A DNA stretch of 64,000 nucleotides from Solea solea (lineage: Eukaryota > Chordata > Actinopteri > Pleuronectiformes > Soleidae). This document shows positions 57,455-64,000 of this stretch, one piece after another. The translations under genes were made by a program, and so were the position numbers. The stretch's first letter is position 1, and every line of letters begins with the position of its first letter. The notes beneath the pieces are model-generated. The model ran no database searches, was not told the origin of the DNA, and worked only from the letters and a program-made list of their open reading frames with translations. The stretch spans positions 21,812,884-21,876,883 of the forward strand of contig NC_081141.1 of assembly GCF_958295425.1 (NCBI RefSeq), read 5' to 3'.

Positions 57455-58825
57455 ATGCAACGTTTTTCTAAAATTTATTCAATTTCTGTATATAAATCTG
57501 CATTTGTTTCCATAGAACAGAAAAGTCACAAGTATTTATCACCATTTGGAGACTGGGGGGTGAAATGAGAAACAAGTTAACAAAGCAACATTTTCAAATC
57601 TAGAGTAATAAATACTATTATCAGGAGGAAAAGGCGATAAAACAAACATTTTCCTACTTTCACATACATTCACGCACACACACACACACACACGTCAAAT
57701 TCACAGAGGAATAATGATGATCTGTTCTCGGTTTACTCGTGGATTCTCACATATTTACTGCATGAATAAACCTGGGCGGAAATATAGAGACTGCGTCGTG
57801 ACACAAAAATAAACCATAGTTTGCACAACAGGAGCCACAAATGTTTCTTTACAGTACTCTACAGTGATGAGAGTAATACCAACACCAACACGGAGTAAAG
57901 TCGAATGGAAATGAGGAGCACTGATTAAAAACAACAGAGCTGGTGCATCGACATGATCACAGTCATTAAACAAAAGTGGGCCATCGCACAGACACAGAAA
58001 CCCCGGACTGGTCAGCTGGAGATGGAAGAGGGGACGCGTGTTCATTGGTCGGCTGCTGGTGAATGTAGAAAGCTGATTGGTCAGCTGGGGGTGACCGAGA
58101 GGACAGCGTTGACAGCTGTGCGAAGGCTGAGATGTGCATTTACCCACAATGCAGTGGAAACGGCGTTTACAGGTCCTCCAGTCTGAAGTGTGGTCTAAAC
58201 AAACTGTTTATCGCTACAGTGCAGCGCCGGCAGCTACCACTGCTCGTCTCACTGGAAATTAACTCATAGTATCCTTGAGTCGAGCTGACAAGTTTTACAC
58301 ACACACGCACACATGAACCCACACAGACGATTCATGTCCGCTCTCCTTCACCGAGACGGAGTATGAAGCTGTGTTTTGCTCCACTAAAAGAAAACGGAAA
58401 AAGTCTCCCTCAGGCTGTGCTGTGAGAGGTGGGATTCTTTTTGGTCAGAAAATATTACCGCTCATCTGACATGATCTACGTCCTTGATGATGCAAAGCGA
58501 GGGCGTAATTGAGAGGAAAACGACCTGATGCTGTTCACAGTCTGTCCTTAAAGGACTCACAGTGCAAAAGTGAAAAGATGATTGACAACAACTTTGTTTG
58601 TGCTGCTGAATGAGGCTTCATGTCACGTCACGTCACGTCCAAGTCCAGTCTTGAGCACAGAGGAGAAACAGGAATCCCAGATGAGAACATTTTCTTTTTT
58701 TTAACACAGCACAAGGTCACACTTTTCACAATTATGTTGGAACAGTAATATTCAGTCTGTATACGGTGCAGCATCTTGAGTTTGAGACTTTCTGTCCACT
58801 TATCCAGGTGTGTCCTCTGGTTCAG
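57455..58825 (-). other. tbx5: tbx5 3' UTR
   Basis: About 1.37 kb of minus-strand non-coding sequence follows the TGA-free C-terminus GVPEWSAAS and its stop. The first clear poly(A) signal on this strand is AATAAA at 57479-57474. A CA repeat lies at 57,673-57,692, and TCACG repeats (TGTCACGTCACGTCACGTCC) lie at about 58,621-58,640. The 3' end is inferred from the signal. Confidence 0.55.
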
Positions 58826-61800
58826 TTAGGAGGCTGCACTCCACTCGGGTACTCCACACCTGATGTGTGTCTCTAGTGTGTGGTACAGAGGAGGAGAGAG
58901 GTTGGGTGTGTAGCGAGGAAACTCTCGGAGAGGAGGGCTGACCTGCCTGCTGTGAATGTTTTGGGAGCTCTGAGACAGAGGTCCAGAGCTCTGGCTCTGA
59001 TAGGGGTCGTGGGCGATGTGTTCTCCCAGCAGCGGAGAGCTCTGATGGGCTATGCCACTGAGACGAGAGCCCTGAGGGCTGGAGCTGTAGGGAGGATGAG
59101 GGCTGTAGTGTGGGTAGGATTCCATGGGGGTCATGGCAGAGGGGAGAGGACAGGTGTATGACCAGGATGCACAGTTGAGCTCATCCAGTCTGGGCTCTGA
59201 CTCAGCAAACATGCACGCCTGACGCTGTCCCATGTCTGAGCTGTAGGGGGAGTCGGTGAGACCCAGGGCAGCGTTGCTGGATAAAGCGGTTGGAGGAGGG
59301 GCGAAGGAGGAGGGGGGATAAAAAGGCTGACCTTCACTTGATGAGCTGCCTGTGAAGGGTTTCTTGTACTGGTGTGTGCGGTTTCCTGAAGAGCAGTTCT
59401 CCTCCACTACAGAGACAAAGAGGAAACATGTTGATTTTCTGTTTGATATTGAATCAGAAGTTTAGCAGAGTTTAAGCTCAACATCTCTGACTTTCCACAT
59501 TAGGCAGTTCAAGAAGCTGAGACAAAATCTGCACACAAAAGATCGATGTTAGACGCTGCAGTGGGTAACATTCGGTGATTTTTGTTTTTTCATGAACAGA
59601 AACAACATAACACCTAAAAATAAACTTTCTGGTTGATCATCGATGCATGATCAATTGTTTAATTGGAAGTCAAATAAATTGTGTTTTCTGACCCACACCA
59701 GCCATACACTGGCTGGTGTGGGTCATACACTACATAAGACTGTCTGTCATGGTATAAAACAAATCATGTTGCACAGCAGGTGTGTAGCCAATGACAGTGC
59801 ACTGTATTGATGGTAAGATTAACATCACGCAGAAATATGAATTAGGATGAACTGCAAATGTAAATTTGCATCTTTAACAGTCCATTCATTTTATTTCTTT
59901 ATGAGAGCTAGACCTTTGAAAGCTTTACTGCAAAAACTGATGCAAAGATTAGTCTGTAGATAAAATAACATACTCAATTTATTGGCTGACTCCACCTCTG
60001 TAGGTGGCGCTGTATCCCTCTATAAGCTAGTGCATATTGAGTCAGTTTGCTGTTGACCTTTAAGTCACAGTAATACAATCGGTGAACGGTGAGAGGGATC
60101 GTGCTGTGGTTCTGTATGTTTTGTACCGGCTGTACATGTTAATGTGATACAAACGAGATCAGACATGGCTCTTGTGGTGTCTGAAGAAAGACACTGCAGC
60201 CTACTTCAGGCTCAAAGACTGGGGAGGAAACTTCAACTCCAGTCTGACTAAGCTCATACATGCACAAAATATGCATCCCATTATCCACGTCTGTTAGTTC
60301 GACTAAGTCTAGCTCAATTTTAGTTGGACTAACATGTTTACATGGCATTAAGAAAAAACTAATTATTGTGATCTCACACACACACACACACACACACACG
60401 GCTTCCTCTTACCTTTCCTCTTGGTGCAGTGATAAACCTGTGGCTGCTGGCTGGGCTGCAGGTGAGGATGAGGCAGGGTGTAGTGTGCAGGGGGAGCACT
60501 CAGCAGCTCCTGGGGGCTGCTGTTGTTCAAGCTGTTCTCGCAGCTGTAAGGGGAACGGACCGCCTCGGGGGAGACCCTCAGTCCCCGGCCCTCCCCGCTG
60601 TAGGGACTCCCAGTGGAGCAAGCTCTCTGACGGACAGTACTGCGAGGGACGACAGGGAAGTCCTTGCTGCTAATGGAGAGAGAGAGCGATTTACAACATA
60701 AGTAATCATTTACATTGGATGTTGTTTTGGCATCAGGTACGCTGCTTAAAAGGTCCACTGAGCAAGAATGAATGGCATCTAATGCAGATTGAAACAAACT
60801 GATGTCTCTGTATCGGGGAACTATGGTGGCCTTTACATACCAGAAATAATTTTGTTCTTCATTTCATCAAACTGCACTATTAGTGGAGATGGTGGAGCAA
60901 GCCTCTTTCCTATAGTACATATAAAATACTTATTCTAAGGCTTTGAAAGAATAAATCATACTCTCATACATACATTCTCATGTGTAGTATGTTCAATTTC
61001 TGCAAATAAAGCTTGACAAATCTTACACACTGGACCTTTACAACTGTTTTTTTTCCTCTATACAGACATTTTTGTCTTTTCTACTTCTGTTTCTCACAAG
61101 TCTGCGTTGCTGTTCTCGAACCTTTCAGCTCTGATTCCCTTTCGTACATGTTGCCCTCCTCGTGAACTCTGTGGTATGTAAGAGACAGCGGGACACATCT
61201 CCTTGACTCTCGCTAAGATAGTGACACACAATCTCTCTCCCTCTCCCTCTCTTTCTCTCTTACACACAGAGTGAGAGAGGCGGTGCAATTATGAGAAAAT
61301 TTGCTGCTCTAAAAATAAACACCCAGCCCCGTGTCACTTCAGATATACTTGATTCTTCTCCTCTACTTTCCCCCAGCCACAGTAACACAGGGATGCTCAA
61401 TATCAACCTCCCTCCCTCCCTCCCCTCCCCCTCTTCCTCTTCCTCCCTTCTCTTCTCTCCCCCACTCCTCAGTAACAGCAGCTCTCCCTGGCTTCCTAAA
61501 ATCTCTGCCTTCCATAGCAGTGCTTGAATGGAAGTTATTTCAGCACGCACACACACGTGCACGCACACACACACACACACACCATGTAAGGCCATCAGCT
61601 GACCAGCAGTGACTATCTGACACACCAGCAGCAACATGATACTCGGTCCGTTTTGCACGACATTTCCAGCTGACGTCAAACTTCAGGTGACAATGTCTCA
61701 CATCTCTTTACATCACTTGTGTCTGACCATATGAACCCAGTCATTACACACTCACCATGCTGGGTGAAGGAGGAAAACAGAGACAAGGACAGATTTTGTG

Positions 61801-62786
61801 TCCTACAAACATTCAAAGAGCACAAAAATGGAAATGATTGCACACAAACACTATCCTCAGCCAGTTATTGCCTCAAATTAGCCCTAAACTTGAACCAGCT
61901 CTTCAGAAAAATGCCAGAAAAGATTCTAAAGAGGTAAGAAAGTACACACACTCACATACACATGTTTGTGCAGCATTCGTGGGACCACTCTAACGCATGG
62001 ACATAATGCATTTCCTAGCACTGAACCCTAAAACATAACCATCACAACTTATCCTAACCTAAACCCAGTCCTTAACCTCCTTTAAAGTTGTGAGGACCAG
62101 ACAAAATGTCCTCACTCCCTATGTCAAAGGTCTCCAACCTGAGGCCCACGGGCCACATGTGGCTCCCCTATCAATTTCATGTGGCCCGCCACTTAATCTC
62201 AAGTTATAATGAGTCATTTCTGTTTTGGTTTTTTTTTTATTACTGGATTCATTATTGCATCATAACTATGTTTATATTGTCAACTATTTGTTGTTCCATA
62301 TCAAAACAAACGCTTTTATTTTTAATGATGTGAAATATCATCAAATATTATTTCATTGTCTCTTTTTTTTCCACTACAACCTACCCTACTGCCCAAACTA
62401 CACACTCACTGGCCCCTAGGTGGTTTGAGTTTGAGACCCCTGCCCTATGGTTTATGCTTTTTTTGGTCCTCACAAAGATACACATACAAGAAAACACACA
62501 CATGCTGATGCATTCCAAAGGCCCTTAACCTTAACCATCACAACTAAATGCCTAACCCTAAGCTAAAGCTAATTCTAACCCTAAAATCATGTCTTGATCA
62601 TCAAAAAGCCCATTAAGGTTGTGTGGACCAGCCAAAATGTCCTCACAAAGATAGATTTGCACACACACACAGACACACAGAGTTGAGTACTCACCCTTGT
62701 AGTTTGGCCATGCGGTGCAGCTCATTGTCATCACTGCCTCTGAAGCCTTTTGCAAAAGGGTTGTTCTCGATCTTCAGCTGTGTTAT
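58826..62786 (-). CDS. tbx5: tbx5, last three coding exons (partial gene)
   Basis: T-box transcription factor for heart and pectoral-fin/forelimb development. Exon 62786-62695 encodes [20 protein letters not shown], the C-terminal end of the T-box, then [10 protein letters not shown]. Exon 60669-60413 encodes [20 protein letters not shown] through YHCTKRK. Exon 59406-58826 encodes [18 protein letters not shown], a Ser/Pro/Tyr-rich activation region with [22 protein letters not shown] and [16 protein letters not shown], and the ending GVPEWSAAS. Each block lines up with human TBX5 ([47 protein letters not shown]). Joins are GG|C and G|TG, and borders are AG/GT. The first splice acceptor is a TAGCAG tandem. 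The rest of the T-box and the N-terminus lie right of the window. Which teleost duplicate (tbx5a or tbx5b) is not decided. Confidence 0.93.
59407..60412. other. tbx5 intron before the last exon
   Basis: About 1 kb without exons. It contains a short duplication of CACACCAGCCATACACTGG and ACTGGCTGGTGTGGGTCATA around 59,694-59,730 that forms an inverted repeat, and a CA repeat at 60,376-60,399 directly beside the donor site of the upstream exon. Confidence 0.4.
60749..61039. mobile_element. Short TIR element (AAGGTCCA / TGGACCTT ends) in tbx5 intron
   Basis: The left end is AAAAGGTCCACTGAGCAAGA and the right end is TTACACACTGGACCTTTACA, giving AAAGGTCCA/TGGACCTTT inverted ends. The right end matches that of the compound element in tpcn1 intron 1, so both belong to one family. 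Confidence 0.55.
61405..61470 (+). repeat. Polypyrimidine CCT-rich tract
   Basis: Continuous C/T sequence (CCTCCCTCCCTCCCCTCCCC and onward) of about 60 bp in a tbx5 intron. It is followed at 61,565-61,582 by a CA repeat. Frames across it are not genes. Confidence 0.8.
61945..62123. repeat. Composite CA / CCTAACC / GTCCTCAC repeat, copy 2
   Basis: CA-rich start, then AACCCTAAAACATAACC, CTAACCTAAACCCAG and GTGAGGACCAGACAAAATGT followed by CCTCAC, the same order as at 51,115. Confidence 0.6.
62124..62452 (+). mobile_element. hAT-like MITE with GGTCTC/GAGACC ends
   Basis: It begins AAGGTCTCCAACCTGAGGCC then CACGGGCCACATGTGGC, and ends CCCCTAGGTGGTTTGAGTTT then GAGACCCCTGCC. The ends are imperfect inverted repeats, and the internal sequence is AT-rich with no frame of note. 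The type is abundant in fish; assignment to hAT is from memory. It is inserted inside a composite CA/GTCCTCAC repeat, whose two halves lie on either side. Confidence 0.55.
62453..62690. repeat. Composite CA / TTAACC / GTCCTCAC repeat, copy 3
   Basis: TTTGGTCCTCACAAAGATAC, a CA stretch, CCCTTAACCTTAACCATC, CCTAACCCTAAGC, then GTGTGGACCAGCCAAAATGT and CCTCACAAAGATAG with CA again. It ends immediately before the tbx5 donor at 62,694. Confidence 0.6.
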
Positions 62787-64000
62787 CTGAGGACGAGACA
62801 TAGAAAAGCCTCAGCTCGGTCACTTGTAGAACACTTCAGGTCACTCACTTTCATACACAGCTCACACACACACACACACACACAGAGGCGCACAAGCACA
62901 TTCAATTAATAACTGCTGCCCTCACTGACTGGAAGTCAATAGTTTACTATTAGTCAGAGCCTGAGCAGATGTTAAAAGCAGCCCCGAAGAATCTCTGCGC
63001 GGCCAAACATTCCTCAGCTGCTGACGTTTCTAACAGAACGGACAGTGTTCTCGCCAGCTGACACAGAATAAACTGTTTACCCCAACAGTCACTAGGTTTA
63101 AGGATTTCGAGCCAAAGCTTTTAGAGGTCCAAGGCGGAGGGCTTTGATGTTCACTCCTTTTCTCACTGATGTCATGGAGGCAAACCTCTTCTTTTTCTGA
63201 GTGGGGTTTCGTTTGGCTGAAGACCACGTCCATCACACAGCAGGTGAGTGGGAGTGGGAATCTGACACGAGCTCTGGAGCAAACGAAATACTGACCTCCA
63301 CAGAACAACTCCCCTCAATAACCAACATGTATACACTCGCAAAAGTAGCCATAACTAATCAAGTATTACTTTATCTTTCCAACTCAGTATTAATAAAACT
63401 AACACCAATAATAATAATATAAATTAGTAGCAAAGCTTTAAATAAAAATGTTTTTATTAAGAAACAATATATATATATATACATATATGTGGGATGAATT
63501 TGTGTGAGATGGAATTTATACTTTAATTTACAATAAAAATAAAATAAACCTATTGACAAGGCAAACTTGTTAAAATCTAAAACAAAATTCAAAGAAAGAA
63601 ATATTTATTGTTTGTACTTTGTAAGAAGAGTTAAAGGTGTCAACGTTTGACTTCATGGAAACATGAGGAAAGTGGATCAAGAGGTTAGGGTTATTACCCT
63701 AGTGAGGTCACACACACACACGCACACACACGCACACACACACACACACACGTTTCCATGACTTCAGAGGACATTGCATTGACTTACATTCATTTAATTA
63801 ATTAGTACTGACCTAACCCCAAACCTGACCCTAACCTTAACCTAACTTTAAAACCTTAAATTGTACTCATTTACATTATGGGAGACTTTATTTTTGTCAA
63901 CATAAGAAATACACACACACACACACACACTTAACTGTTTGTATTACAGTCTATGTTTTGTATCCAGAAAGTTAATTTGCATCTTCTTTGTTTATGTGTC
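62787..64000. other. tbx5 intron, 3' part
   Basis: No exon was found up to the right edge, so the T-box exons are further right. It contains CA repeats at 62,863-62,884, 63,710-63,751 and 63,911-63,930, an AT-rich tract with ATATAT runs at 63,467-63,488, and a partial composite repeat with CCTGACCCTAACCTTAACCT around 63,825. Confidence 0.5.

Noticed and set aside
60260..60701. Plus-strand frames of 137 and 90 residues
   Set aside because: Antisense shadows of the tbx5 exon 60,413-60,669.

Overview
The window is vertebrate nuclear DNA from a ray-finned (teleost) fish, most likely a percomorph. Genes are split by GT-AG introns. The gene neighbourhood slc8b1-tpcn1-iqcd-cfap73-tbx5 corresponds to the human 12q24 region. 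The interspersed elements are typical of fish: a DANA/HE1-like tRNA-headed SINE, ATCGATT-rich MITEs and a Tc1 relic.

Bases 1 to about 28,686 are one uninterrupted tandem array of a ~38-bp unit, roughly 755 copies, running off the left edge. It holds no gene. It is built from nested higher-order duplications with offsets of about 2,266, 2,281, 2,927 and 4,384-4,422 bp. One of these carried a 380-bp SINE, so two identical SINE copies with the same 12-bp target-site duplication now lie 4,422 bp apart. The first unique sequence to the right carries only the last two coding exons of slc8b1 (mitochondrial Na/Ca/Li exchanger, + strand). The array therefore probably sits inside an slc8b1 intron.

From 29.7 to 43.2 kb lies a complete tpcn1 (two-pore endolysosomal channel, - strand). 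I could join 26 coding exons in frame into an 826-residue protein. It converges on slc8b1, and the candidate poly(A) signals of the two genes overlap. Its 5' end faces iqcd (drc10, cilium/flagellum nexin-dynein regulatory complex, + strand, 44.9-46.4 kb, 396 residues) across a putative shared promoter with an RFX-like X-box, an ETS site and an E-box. Downstream of iqcd, on the - strand, are C-terminal pieces of a CFAP73/CCDC42-family gene that looks decayed.

From 47.7 to 57.4 kb is a gene-free interval with microsatellites, a 23-base G run, repeat relics and possible regulatory sequence. The last 6.5 kb hold the 3' end of a tbx5 gene (- strand): the end of the T-box, the activation-domain exons and a long 3' UTR. 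The DNA-binding exons lie beyond the right edge.

The genes act separately: mitochondrial Ca2+ efflux, lysosomal cation release, ciliary motility, and heart/forelimb transcription. The unusual part of the window is the structure of the 28.7-kb satellite and its likely intronic position.
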